From a virus, in IMG/VR virus record IMGVR_UViG_3300009488_000048, positions 1 through 31,956 of that record: a stretch of DNA of 31,956 nt; one strand, given 5' to 3'. The notes beneath the pieces are model-generated. The model did no database searches. It was not told the origin of the DNA and was given only the letters and a program-made list of their open reading frames with translations. A program made the translations under genes and the position numbers. Shown one piece after another: positions 13,991 through 21,993 of the stretch. How positions within the stretch are numbered: the first letter of the stretch is position 1; every line of letters starts with the position of its first letter.

Positions 13991-14551
13991 ATGTTCATCG
14001 GAAACGGAAACGCAATTGCAAGTACTTTATCTTTTGATAAGAAAAAACTCGTTTGTATTCCAGATACAACAGAATTAATATTACGAGGAAAGCTCTTTAC
14101 TGTTCAACAAATATTTACTATTGGTGCATCAAGTAGTAGATATATAAATTGTGATCCAACCGTCTTGGTGCCCGATTTGCCAACATTTGAAGGCAAGGTT
14201 GTTGCATATCCTCTTTCGTTTTTGGCGAGGGGAGGGGAATCTGACGCGAAGATTTGGATCGGTGGTGATTATTCCGGCGGGACTGACGCAATCGTTAACA
14301 ACAGAAACGGATTAAGTTCAAACGTAAATCAAATGACGTGCAAAATTGACCCGACAGGATCAAACAAAGGGACAATGAAGTTTGAATATATAACTGGAAG
14401 CTCATCTCAGGCATTTATAACCGGAGGCGGAGAAAATAGAGAAGATTATCCTATTATCTTAAATAATACTGTTAAGTATTTGCTGGAATTAAACAATACA
14501 AATGGGGTGCCGATTGACATTGAAGTTAGGTTTAATTTTGCAGAATTTTAA
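13991..14551 (+). CDS. Unknown virion-type protein (second MFIGNG start)
   Basis: A 186-residue beta-rich protein with no recognised domain. The N-terminal MFIGNG is shared with the preceding gene, and the DNA of the first 19 bases differs by one base, but the rest is unrelated. Alternating hydrophobic strands and many Asn/Gly turns suggest an exposed jelly-roll-like or fibre-adaptor protein. AAAGGAG before the ATG fixes the start. Possible role as a head or tail surface protein is inference from its place between portal and protease. Confidence 0.6.
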   Translation: MFIGNGNAIASTLSFDKKKLVCIPDTTELILRGKLFTVQQIFTIGASSSRYINCDPTVLVPDLPTFEGKVVAYPLSFLARGGESDAKIWIGGDYSGGTDAIVNNRNGLSSNVNQMTCKIDPTGSNKGTMKFEYITGSSSQAFITGGGENREDYPIILNNTVKYLLELNNTNGVPIDIEVRFNFAEF

Positions 14552-14572
14552 TTTTAAAAAAACTAAAAAAAC

Positions 14573-14601
14573 TTGACAAGGAGATTTTTTTATTATAAAT
14601 T
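14573..14601 (+). promoter_or_regulatory. Internal promoter before the protease/capsid genes
   Basis: TTGACA (14573-14578) is a perfect -35 box. A -10 box lies after 17 bases as TAAATT (14596-14601) or after 15 bases as TATAAA (14594-14599). It sits in the only sizeable gap of the head cluster (61 bases), so it would boost capsid gene expression. The AAGGAG at 14578-14583 overlaps the -35 and is too far from the ATG at 14613 to serve as its ribosome site. Confidence 0.6.
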
Positions 14602-14612
14602 AATATTAATAG

Positions 14613-15956
14613 ATGCATAAAAAAATCTGGGCCGCTGAAAAGTCGTTTATAATCGACTATCAGTCCCGGACGGAAAACGCAACAGCTGACCAAGTCGCCG
14701 CGGCCGAGCAAGCGTTCGGAGCAAAGCCATTACCTGAGATCTTGAGCCTTGACGGCTCAACCGCTACAATCAAAATAGAAGGGGTACTGACCCGGAGTGG
14801 GCCCTCGTGGTTAGATAGATATTTTGGTTATGCTGGAACTGGGTATAATCAGATTTTAGAATCAATAAAAATTGTTAGCGAAATGGAAGAAATTGACATA
14901 GTTAAACTTGCTGTCGATTCTCCTGGCGGCGAGGTTACAGGCGTTGACGAAGTTTATCAAGCACTCCAATCCTTAAGCAAAAAAAAGAAAGTTATCGCCG
15001 AAAATCATGGTTTGATGGCTTCTGCGGCATATTGGATTTCATCTATAGCCCGCGAAATAAACGCAACTTCTGCCGTTTCTGAAACCGGAAGTATCGGTGT
15101 AATTATAACTGTAGTTGATTATTCGAAAGCTTATGAAGAATATGGCGTCAAGATTGTTAAAATCGTTTCAAAAAATGCGCCTAAAAAAGCTCCAAATGTA
15201 GCCAAAAAAGAAGGAAGAGATGTCTTGCAGGACCGTGTTGACGCAATTGAGCGTGTATTTATCAAACGCGTCGCTGAGGGTCGAAAAAAATCACCGCATG
15301 AAGTTATTAAAAATTTTGGTGAAGGTGGTCTGTTGATCGCGCAAGATCCAGACGAAAAAAAAGAGGATGCGATTAGTGTTGGTATGATTGATAGAGTTGT
15401 TAAATTTAATGTTGATAGTATTCCAGAATCAACAAACGACAAAGACGAAGATTTTTTTTCGCAAAACCAACTGGCTCATGGAGCTGTTGCTGCGATAGAA
15501 GATAGCTCCCCAAAAAAACAATCGGGAGAAAAAAATAAACTGGAGGGCAAAATTATGCCACTTAAAGAATTGTTAGAAAAAAACCCCGGTGCTGCTGTAG
15601 AAATACAAAAAGAATTATCCGATAAATTTGCAGAAGGGAAAGCAGAAGGTAAAAAAGAATCAAAAGAGCACATTGAAAAATGTTCTAAATATTTGGGAAA
15701 CGAAAATTACAAGTCAAAAAGCTTCCAAAATCTGGTATTAAAGGCACTGAAAGGCGAATCATCTATTGATGCTGTTGAAGGCGCTGCTGCAGTTCTGGAT
15801 GTTAATCTGGAAAATAATGCATCTAAAGATGCAAAAGACGAAACTGGCAAACAGGTCGAGACTCCTGGTCAGAATCAAAATCTCGCCAAAGGTGATGAAG
15901 CTGAATTTCAAGAAACCTTAAAGCACGACAAAAAAGTTCTCGGTATCGAGAAATAA
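14613..15956 (+). CDS. Head maturation protease, S49 (SppA/lambda gpC-like), with C-terminal scaffold
   Basis: A 447-residue protein. Residues about 50-270 form an S49 serine peptidase: the conserved VDSPGGEVTG loop at about 109-118 and Ser137 in GLMASAAYW (nucleophile), with Lys187 in VSKNAPKK a candidate general base. It processes head proteins during assembly. The last third, rich in Lys/Glu/Ala, is a scaffold region that can also start internally at 15555. This is the lambda C/Nu3 plan. No Shine-Dalgarno sequence lies near the ATG, and the promoter-like boxes end 11 bases before it, suggesting a leaderless start. No upstream ATG, GTG or TTG in frame offers an alternative. Confidence 0.92.
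   Translation: MHKKIWAAEKSFIIDYQSRTENATADQVAAAEQAFGAKPLPEILSLDGSTATIKIEGVLTRSGPSWLDRYFGYAGTGYNQILESIKIVSEMEEIDIVKLAVDSPGGEVTGVDEVYQALQSLSKKKKVIAENHGLMASAAYWISSIAREINATSAVSETGSIGVIITVVDYSKAYEEYGVKIVKIVSKNAPKKAPNVAKKEGRDVLQDRVDAIERVFIKRVAEGRKKSPHEVIKNFGEGGLLIAQDPDEKKEDAISVGMIDRVVKFNVDSIPESTNDKDEDFFSQNQLAHGAVAAIEDSSPKKQSGEKNKLEGKIMPLKELLEKNPGAAVEIQKELSDKFAEGKAEGKKESKEHIEKCSKYLGNENYKSKSFQNLVLKALKGESSIDAVEGAAAVLDVNLENNASKDAKDETGKQVETPGQNQNLAKGDEAEFQETLKHDKKVLGIEK
15555..15956 (+). CDS. Nested scaffold protein (Nu3-like), internal start in the protease gene
   Basis: An in-frame ATG at codon 315 of the protease gene has GGAGG at 15542-15546, eight bases upstream, the best ribosome site in this stretch. 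It would yield a 133-residue, highly charged helical protein (KFAEGKAEGKKESKEHIEK) sharing the C-terminal end of the protease. Lambda makes Nu3 scaffold from gene C in the same way. Scaffolds guide capsid assembly and are removed by the protease. The start is strongly suggested by sequence but not proven. Confidence 0.75.
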   Translation: MPLKELLEKNPGAAVEIQKELSDKFAEGKAEGKKESKEHIEKCSKYLGNENYKSKSFQNLVLKALKGESSIDAVEGAAAVLDVNLENNASKDAKDETGKQVETPGQNQNLAKGDEAEFQETLKHDKKVLGIEK

Positions 15957-15985
15957 AGACGAAAAAATAAAATCGGAGGAATTAG

Positions 15986-16438
15986 ATGAGCGTACAATCA
16001 AGAACTAATAATATAAACAAACCGTTTATTCTGTCGGGGGATTCTTTAATTCGGAATAATGAAACAATATTGCAGGATGCTGGCAGAACGGCTGTTTTGG
16101 CGCCGTTTACGGTAATGGCCAAAGTCGCCGCTTCTCAGAAATGGGTACCATTTACTGATGAAACAGCAGTTGATGGGGGCGCAATACCGCAAGGTATTTA
16201 TTTGGGTCCAGAAATTGCTGCCGCCGACTTAGTCGCTGGAGATGTTATTGCGCCGACAATTTTGATCGGAGATGGAATTATTGACGAGGCGCAACTTATA
16301 TTGGATGAAGGGGCGACGACTCTTGATACGGTTATAACGGTTGGAACAACCGATTTAAGGACAGTTAAGGATCATCTTGCGAATCGTGGAATTTTTGTTG
16401 AAGAAACTGTTGCGATAAGTTCGCCAGAAAACGCATAA
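15986..16438 (+). CDS. Head decoration protein, lambda gpD-like
   Basis: A 150-residue beta-rich protein with the pattern of the HDPD/gpD family: a flexible N-terminus, then TAVLAPFTVMAKVAAS, QGIYLGPEIAAADLVAGDVIAPTILIGDG and VEETVAI. Lambda gpD trimers cement and stabilise the expanded capsid. The gene lies between scaffold and major capsid, as in lambda D. It is longer than lambda gpD (110 residues). GGAGG six bases before the ATG supports the start. Confidence 0.88.
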   Translation: MSVQSRTNNINKPFILSGDSLIRNNETILQDAGRTAVLAPFTVMAKVAASQKWVPFTDETAVDGGAIPQGIYLGPEIAAADLVAGDVIAPTILIGDGIIDEAQLILDEGATTLDTVITVGTTDLRTVKDHLANRGIFVEETVAISSPENA

Positions 16439-16462
16439 AATAAAAAAAAGGATGGTAAAAAT

Positions 16463-17680
16463 ATGAATTTCTTAACACCAAATGCAGCGGATCCCTTTTC
16501 CCGATTCATGGCGGAAATGTATGATGAAAGGGATTTGATTTCTGTGTCAACAGGGTTTTTGAGTTTTTTTGGAAATCCAGCAAATGGAGGAAAGACGTTT
16601 TTTTCTCCGGATAAGAACATTGTCGATATCGACATTATTCGAGGCAATGAAAAAATCGCCGCTTTGATCCCGAGAGGCACTGTGTCTCGTTCACTAGGAA
16701 GTTTGCAAAAGAACGTTTCAGATCAAAATTATACGTCTTTTTCGAGAAAGTTTCCCCTTTCTGAGGAAGAGGGCGACTTATCTGCTGAACAATTAATTGA
16801 TAGAGTTGCCGGAGAGAATCCTTACCAACAAGCAACTCAGCAATCAAGATTGAGAATATTGGCACGAGATAAACACACAGAAAACATGCGGCGCACAATT
16901 CGCATGTTTGAAGTTCTCGCTGTTCAGTCCTTAATGACCGGGAAACAAGATGCTATTATTGGCACCTCTGATACTAATTTACAGTATAATTTTCAGCGAA
17001 GCGCTGGAAATACTATAACTGTAACAATTGGATGGAATCAAACTAGCGCAACAATTATGGCAGATATTGACACGGCTTGTGATCGTGCTCGTACTCAAGG
17101 CAAAGTGATGCCGGATTTTATGGGTATCGGTGGAAATGCGATGGATGCTTTTCTCGCAGATCCTGATGTGAAAGAAAAAGCCGACAATAGACGTTTTGAA
17201 TTGATTGAAATATCTGACAAGAATCCTGTTCCCGCAAAATTCGCCAAGCAGATTGCCGGTGGTTGGGTCCCTCGTGGACGATTGAGAACGCCCAAAGGCT
17301 ACGAATTGTGGATGTTTACGTATGTAGATGTTTATACAAATTCTTCTGGCAATCCGGTTAAATATATGCCGGAGACCAAAGCGGTTATAACTTCGGTTGC
17401 AATGGCTAGAATGGACAGATATTTTGGTCCTCGCGAAAGATTGCCGTTTACCCCTGCAGAAATTGCAGAGTATCAGAGCCTTTTTGGTTTAAATCTTGCT
17501 GCTTCACCGATGCCGCCTAAAGTTAGGGCTGCAGGCGACGTTATTCGTCCTGAAATGTTTTATACCGATGCGTACAGAACAGCAGACAAAAAGAAACTTT
17601 CAATTCGTACGCAATCGGCTCCAATTTTCGCAACTACTGTTACGGATGGCGTTGTTGTCCTCGACGGTTTGGTAACATAA
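16463..17680 (+). CDS. Major capsid protein, lambda gpE family
   Basis: A 405-residue HK97-fold capsid protein of the Phage_cap_E type. The N-terminus (FSRFMAEMYDERDLI), the FFSPDKNIVDIDIIRG strand and LIPRGTVSRSL, the NPYQQATQQSRLRILARDKHTENMRRTIRMFEVLAVQSL segment and the ending AVITSVAMARMDRYFG, ...PKVRAAGDVIRPEM... region match gpE proteins. It is longer than lambda gpE (341 residues). AAGGATGG precedes the ATG. A perfect 12-bp hairpin lies just after the stop codon. It is expected to be the most abundant virion protein. Confidence 0.93.
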   Translation: MNFLTPNAADPFSRFMAEMYDERDLISVSTGFLSFFGNPANGGKTFFSPDKNIVDIDIIRGNEKIAALIPRGTVSRSLGSLQKNVSDQNYTSFSRKFPLSEEEGDLSAEQLIDRVAGENPYQQATQQSRLRILARDKHTENMRRTIRMFEVLAVQSLMTGKQDAIIGTSDTNLQYNFQRSAGNTITVTIGWNQTSATIMADIDTACDRARTQGKVMPDFMGIGGNAMDAFLADPDVKEKADNRRFELIEISDKNPVPAKFAKQIAGGWVPRGRLRTPKGYELWMFTYVDVYTNSSGNPVKYMPETKAVITSVAMARMDRYFGPRERLPFTPAEIAEYQSLFGLNLAASPMPPKVRAAGDVIRPEMFYTDAYRTADKKKLSIRTQSAPIFATTVTDGVVVLDGLVT

Positions 17681-17697
17681 TTTAAAATAAAAAACAA

Positions 17698-17724
17698 TTA
17701 GAGGTATACGGTGTATACCTCTAA
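17698..17724. repeat. 12-bp perfect hairpin after the capsid gene
   Basis: TTAGAGGTATAC (17698-17709), a 3-base loop, and GTATACCTCTAA (17713-17724) pair without mismatch. Read on the + strand no T-run follows; read on the - strand TTGTTTTTTATT follows, so it looks like an intrinsic terminator for antisense transcription. On the + strand it may protect the 3' end of capsid mRNA. It is 14 bases before the start codon of the next gene and overlaps its leader. Confidence 0.7.
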
Positions 17725-17737
17725 AAGGAAGGTATTT

Positions 17738-18154
17738 ATGGCATGTTTTATTGGCGAAGGTGTTTTAAAATTAAAAAACGGTGAATTTCTTAATTATGGC
17801 GAACCAATCCCGAAAGATTTGCCAAAAGAAACAGTTGCATATTTGAAGAAAAATGGTGCAATTGGTGAGGTTCCGACTTTAGCTTCGGCTAAAGTAAATT
17901 CTGAAAATGAATCATTAAGAAAAAAAATAAACGAGCTTCAAGATCAGCTTAAAGATGTGATACTTGCAAAAGATAAAGCCGAAGCAAAAATTTCAGAGAA
18001 TAAGTCCGAAAAAAAGGTCAAGGAGCTTGAAAAAGAAAACGCAGTTCTTGCTCTTCGCGTTGAAGAGCTTAAAAAGTTGATTGATGAAATAGCGGCTGAT
18101 TCCGAGGGCGGCGCAAAACCAAAAAAAGGATTTTTCGGCGGAGTTGGCCGATAA
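17738..18154 (+). CDS. Unknown coiled-coil protein downstream of capsid
   Basis: A 138-residue protein. Residues 1-45 form a small compact domain (IGEGVLKLKNGEFLNYGEPIPKDL) and residues about 58-118 a strong coiled coil rich in Lys/Glu/Leu. The end is Gly/Lys-rich (KPKKGFFGGVGR). In lambda-like clusters this position holds the gpFI-type head accessory gene, but no sequence similarity is claimed. AAGGAAGG before the ATG at 17738 is preferred over a GTG at 17711, which lies inside the hairpin. Confidence 0.7.
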   Translation: MACFIGEGVLKLKNGEFLNYGEPIPKDLPKETVAYLKKNGAIGEVPTLASAKVNSENESLRKKINELQDQLKDVILAKDKAEAKISENKSEKKVKELEKENAVLALRVEELKKLIDEIAADSEGGAKPKKGFFGGVGR

Positions 18155-18178
18155 AAAATAATTAAAAGGGGATTTGTT

Positions 18179-18502
18179 ATGTCACAAGTAGTCTTACCGA
18201 GCAATGTTACTGTATATTCAGGTCGTGGTAAATATGCGAATAAAGTTCCGAGTCACTTAGCTCCTGATTCAAAAATCATTGATAACGCAAAGGAAAAATT
18301 AAAAATCAGTGAAAGAAACAATCAAAAAGCAAAGGAAGATGCAAAAAAACGATCTGCAGCGCGAGTTAAATTGCAAAACAAAAAAGAATCAGAAAAAATT
18401 GCGCTTCAAAACAGACCAGCGATTAAACCAGAAAAAAAACCGGCAACAACGCCGGATAATATTCCTGGTGGAAATGCAAACATCGGAGGAAACAAGAAAT
18501 AA
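18179..18502 (+). CDS. Unknown basic, disordered small protein
   Basis: A 107-residue, Lys/Asn-rich protein. The first 30 residues (VVLPSNVTVYSGRGKYANKVP) could be a short beta region; the middle is charged helix, and the end is Pro/Asn/Gly-rich and probably disordered. No family. AAAGGGG before the ATG supports the start, and it sits 3 bases before the next gene. A virion or head-tail accessory role is inferred only from position. Confidence 0.6.
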   Translation: MSQVVLPSNVTVYSGRGKYANKVPSHLAPDSKIIDNAKEKLKISERNNQKAKEDAKKRSAARVKLQNKKESEKIALQNRPAIKPEKKPATTPDNIPGGNANIGGNKK

Positions 18503-18505
18503 AAT

Positions 18506-18913
18506 ATGCCAACTAATCTGCGGAAACGTGTTGAGGCCAATTTAAGTAAAACGCTTGAAGGTGTGTGGGGGCTCCCTGTCATATTAATAGGACCAGATTC
18601 GGTCAAACAAGACAAGAAAAAAGGGACAACAGAAACACTTGTCGGCCAAGTCAATTACATTACCGTGGAAACAGTTCCAGACACAGGCGAAGATATTGTG
18701 GTGCAAACACCGAATGTTGTTCTTCGCCTGTCTAGTCTGGATAGGATTCCAGCTGAGGGTGAAAATTGGTTAGTTAAAATACCACCTCGTCCGGATCCTG
18801 ATATTGATGTTTCTGAATTTGAAGATTATGTGTTTACACCCGATAGAGGCCCAAATATAGACAGATCAATAGGGTTTATTACCCTATATTTACAGGCGGT
18901 AGAACAATCATGA
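18506..18913 (+). CDS. Head-tail joining-type protein
   Basis: A 135-residue beta-rich protein: LEGVWGLPVILIGPDSV, GQVNYITVE, QTPNVVLRLSSLDRIPAEGENWLVKIPPRPD. The 'nucleotide, strand, V-x-LR-SSLDRIPAEGENW' pattern, with short loops ending in a proline-rich segment, resembles lambda gpFII-type or Mu gp36-type head-tail joining proteins. Position between head and tail genes agrees. The stop overlaps the following ATG (ATGA). Confidence 0.6.
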   Translation: MPTNLRKRVEANLSKTLEGVWGLPVILIGPDSVKQDKKKGTTETLVGQVNYITVETVPDTGEDIVVQTPNVVLRLSSLDRIPAEGENWLVKIPPRPDPDIDVSEFEDYVFTPDRGPNIDRSIGFITLYLQAVEQS

Positions 18914-19539
18914 TGAATTTTAGATCTGGTAAAAAAGCAATTATACAAATATTAAACAATAATGCCGTCGGACGTTATACAACCATAGGTGCTCAAAAAC
19001 AAACTAAAGACGCAAAAGCGATTAAAAATGAAAATAGATATGTTCAGGTTTATTATTCTGTCGGTAATTTTCCCCTTGGAGTTGGTCGCCAGAGTGGTCC
19101 AACACAACATCATATAACTTATAGAATAGAATTGAGTATTTCAGAAGCAGCAAAGGTTGATTTGGCTATATTGAATAGTGATACTGCGACGGCAAGTGAA
19201 AAAATTGCAGCCTTGGCTGCGATTTCATTGGCTTCCGATCGAGTTGATGATTCAATGGATGAATTAATTGAAATAGTTTACCAGATATTAATGAATGGAG
19301 AGAATCTTGATCTTGCATTCCCTTCGAAAAATTTTAGTCAAAAATGGATTGATCAAATACAAAAAGGCGACCCCACGCCCAAGGGCGAATTGGTAGTCTT
19401 AACGGCAACAATGTTGTTGACCGCCAAGGCGGCAGAACAAGTTGGTGGTCTTGTCGGTACAGATGGAACAACAAACGATACAACAATGGAGTTAGTTGGC
19501 GACGATAACGCAAAACAAGGTGTAACACAAGTAAATTAA
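18910..19539 (+). CDS. Tail completion/terminator-type protein
   Basis: A 209-residue protein before the sheath gene. The first 110 residues (RYTTIGAQKQ, YYSVGNFPLGVGRQSGPTQHHITYRIELSIS) suggest a beta sheet followed by helix; later residues (DRVDDSMDELIEIVYQILM) fit the helix of tail terminators of the gpU/minor tail type, which cap the tail tube. The last 40 residues are Thr/Gly/Asp-rich and disordered. Two adjacent ATGs exist; the first overlaps the previous stop. The assignment is by position and fold pattern. Confidence 0.6.
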   Translation: MMNFRSGKKAIIQILNNNAVGRYTTIGAQKQTKDAKAIKNENRYVQVYYSVGNFPLGVGRQSGPTQHHITYRIELSISEAAKVDLAILNSDTATASEKIAALAAISLASDRVDDSMDELIEIVYQILMNGENLDLAFPSKNFSQKWIDQIQKGDPTPKGELVVLTATMLLTAKAAEQVGGLVGTDGTTNDTTMELVGDDNAKQGVTQVN

Positions 19540-19552
19540 GAGGAGGACTTAA

Positions 19553-21106
19553 ATGTCTATAAATGCAAATAGTATTGCTCCCGCAGTGGGTGCTGGGATT
19601 AGAAATACAAGTTTTCAGGTTTCTGCAAATGTTCTTGCGCAGAAAATAATAATTGTTGGTACTTTTGATCCATTGAAAACGGCAATTGTTGCTGATACAT
19701 TAATGCAGGTTTTTTCTCCGGAGCAAGTTGGTGATTTAACCGGCTTTGGTTTTCCTCTGCATAGAATGGCAGAACGTGTGTTTGAAGGAAGCGATGGTGA
19801 TGTTGAAGTGTGGATGATTCCGCAAGATGAGGCTGGGACTCCCGCTTCGGCTACCGGAACAATTACATACGTGGCAACAAGTGCTTCTGCCGGTACGATT
19901 AAGCTCTATATTGCTGGTCTTTCTGTTGATGTTGTTATCGCTTCTGGTGATGACGATGAAGCTTTGGCGACCAAAACGGCTGCGGCAATAAATGCAATTA
20001 AAGAATTACCTGTAACTGCTGTTGCAGCTCTTGCTGTCGTAACGATTACAGCTAAAGATCAATCAACTTTTGGAAACGAAACAACTATCAAGCTGAATAT
20101 TAAAGAAGACGACGCGTTGCCAACCGGAATAACTTCTGCAACAATTGTTGCAATGAGTGGCGGTCTGGGAACGCCAGATATACAAACGGCCTTGGATGCG
20201 CTCGGGACAGATGATGCGGCGAACGAAAAATTTTTCACTCGCATGGTCCATTCTTATTTGCAAGATTCGGGGACTTTTGACGCGATATCTGCATATGTTG
20301 GTGAAGGGAATGATTTTGTCGGACTTTACAAAAAAATAGTTGCAAGACCTTTTACGGCGTTAACTGGCGATATAGTGGCAGAAACTGCCGGTTTAACGGC
20401 ATTGATTGCAATAAGTGATGTTAGGCTTGAAGACCGAGCTAACGGAATTATCGCTGTTCCGGGATCCGCATCTCATCCGTCAGAAATTGCGGCTTTCGCT
20501 GTGGGTATTATGGCGAAGAAAAATAACATTTTGGCACAAGCCGGTTATAATGGCGAATCAATGGGCAGTATTGATCCTGGTGCTTTGGCCGATCGATGGA
20601 CAAACGCTTATACATTGGGCCGCGATTTGGCAGCCAAATCAGGAATAAGTCCGACAGATGTTGTTAATGGTGTTGTTAAGCTGCAGGTTATAGTGACTTT
20701 TTATCGTCCTGCCAGTGTGGCTGTTAACAGCAATGCTTACAGATCAATGAGAAATATATCTATATTGCAAAACATCATGAATGCAGTCAAGGCAAATTTT
20801 TCTCGCGATACTTGGAAAGATTTCTCGATTGTCGCAGATGTTAGCAAAGTTACAGACGTAAATAGTCGTCTTGAAGCCAAAGACATCGAAACGGTTAAAG
20901 ATGACTTAGTTTCCCTTGCAACTCTTTTTGAATCGAAAGCCTGGATCTTTTCGGCAGCCTTCACTATTGAAAAGCTAAAACAGTCTGATTCAGTAGTTAT
21001 CAGAGGTGCGGGGAATGGTTTTGATAGTATTTTACGGACTCAATTGTCCGGTGAAGGTGTTATCTTGGACACTGTGACAGAAGTTGACACTGCGATTTCT
21101 GTATAA
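19553..21106 (+). CDS. Contractile tail sheath protein, Mu gpL-like
   Basis: A 517-residue sheath subunit. The N-terminal AVGAGIRNTSFQ...KIIIVGTFDP region, DVEVWMIPQDE, an inserted beta domain at about 90-190 (GTIKLYIAGLSVDVVIASG), and the C-terminal FRPASVAVNSNAYRSMRNISILQNIMNAV to SRLEAKDIETVKDDLVSLATLFESKAW are typical of Mu-type sheath proteins. The sheath surrounds the tube and contracts at infection, showing the phage is a myovirus. Length is close to Mu gpL (495). AGAGGAGG before the ATG gives strong translation, as expected for an abundant protein. Confidence 0.93.
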   Translation: MSINANSIAPAVGAGIRNTSFQVSANVLAQKIIIVGTFDPLKTAIVADTLMQVFSPEQVGDLTGFGFPLHRMAERVFEGSDGDVEVWMIPQDEAGTPASATGTITYVATSASAGTIKLYIAGLSVDVVIASGDDDEALATKTAAAINAIKELPVTAVAALAVVTITAKDQSTFGNETTIKLNIKEDDALPTGITSATIVAMSGGLGTPDIQTALDALGTDDAANEKFFTRMVHSYLQDSGTFDAISAYVGEGNDFVGLYKKIVARPFTALTGDIVAETAGLTALIAISDVRLEDRANGIIAVPGSASHPSEIAAFAVGIMAKKNNILAQAGYNGESMGSIDPGALADRWTNAYTLGRDLAAKSGISPTDVVNGVVKLQVIVTFYRPASVAVNSNAYRSMRNISILQNIMNAVKANFSRDTWKDFSIVADVSKVTDVNSRLEAKDIETVKDDLVSLATLFESKAWIFSAAFTIEKLKQSDSVVIRGAGNGFDSILRTQLSGEGVILDTVTEVDTAISV

Positions 21107-21136
21107 TATTTTTAATTAAAAAAAAGGAGCTCAACT

Positions 21137-21514
21137 ATGGGAGACGTAGCAGGCACAATAAGAAACGTAAAATTAAATGGTACTTCGTTTGATGCGATGG
21201 CGGATGCTAATATTACCGCCAATGACAACAAAGAAAAAGAAGGAATTCCAACTTCCACAAGAAATATGATAAAAATCACGAAAAAAGTACCAACTCGTGA
21301 AGGTGTTGATTTGGCTGCTAATCCGGCAGAAGTTACGGTTCTTAAGGGGTATTCTTCTTTAACTACTGCTTTTCCTATGTCGGTTACTTACGCTGATGGT
21401 TCTATTTATCGTGCTGACGGCCATATCAATTTTGAAGGCCATGAAAGTGAAAGCAATAAAGCAACTATCATAATGATTCCGATCGGAGATTGGGTGGAAT
21501 TTGTAGCACCATAA
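21137..21514 (+). CDS. Tail tube protein
   Basis: A 125-residue beta protein following the sheath gene: GTIRNVKLNGTSFDAMADANITANDN at the start, KKVPTREGVDLAANPAEV in the middle and FPMSVTYADGSIYRADGHINFEGHESE near the end, the pattern of Mu gpM-type tail tube proteins. The tube is the inner channel through which DNA passes. GGAGCTC-type AAAGGAG before the ATG supports the start. Length agrees with Mu gpM (118). Confidence 0.88.
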   Translation: MGDVAGTIRNVKLNGTSFDAMADANITANDNKEKEGIPTSTRNMIKITKKVPTREGVDLAANPAEVTVLKGYSSLTTAFPMSVTYADGSIYRADGHINFEGHESESNKATIIMIPIGDWVEFVAP

Positions 21515-21546
21515 CAATATAACATATAAATTCGGAGGGCAAAAGA

Positions 21547-21993
21547 GTGAGTTTATTTAACAAAGAAGGGAAAGTTGATCCTATTTCGTTTGAAGTAGCA
21601 AAAAATCAATTAAACATCCTTTTGGATTATTACGAGATTAATCCGGAAGAGGAAACAAAAGAAGAAACTAAAGAAAGTCTTGAACAGGCAATTGCGCAAG
21701 TCGAAAAAGCAATAAGAAAAGGACGTGTAACAATTAGAGAAACCGAGGAAGGCTTGGAAGTCTCGCAAAAATTAAAAAAACCTCTTGGCGAAGCTGACAC
21801 AATCAAATATAAAGAATTGTGTGGAGCTGCAAAGGTTGAAATGGAAAAAAACTGTAAAATCAACCATAACTATAAGAAAATATATGCTTTATGTGCGGCC
21901 ATGTCGAGTCTACCAGAAACATTTTTCCATAAAATACGTGGTGTCGATATGTCTACGGCTGAAAGCTTGGGGCTGATTTTTTTATTAGTGTAA
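21547..21993 (+). CDS. Tail assembly chaperone, short form (lambda gpG-like)
   Basis: A 148-residue, charged helical protein between tube and tape measure, where tail assembly chaperones lie. The start is GTG with GGAGGG about 7 bases upstream; no ATG fits. The last codons carry the slippery site T TTT TTA at 21978-21984, and the stop TAA is 7 bases after it. The short form would be the major product, binding the tape measure protein during tail assembly and not entering the virion. Confidence 0.85.
   Translation: MSLFNKEGKVDPISFEVAKNQLNILLDYYEINPEEETKEETKESLEQAIAQVEKAIRKGRVTIRETEEGLEVSQKLKKPLGEADTIKYKELCGAAKVEMEKNCKINHNYKKIYALCAAMSSLPETFFHKIRGVDMSTAESLGLIFLLV
21978..21984 (+). promoter_or_regulatory. 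-1 ribosomal frameshift site, T TTT TTA
   Basis: The heptamer T-TTT-TTA lies in the zero frame exactly as X-XXY-YYZ, the type used in several -1 frameshift genes. A -1 slip enters the frame that continues to 22166. A stem 10 bases downstream pairs TCTCGAAAA (21994-22002) with TTTTC...GAGA (22024-22034), with a 2-base bulge, and may act as stimulator. Confidence 0.9.
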
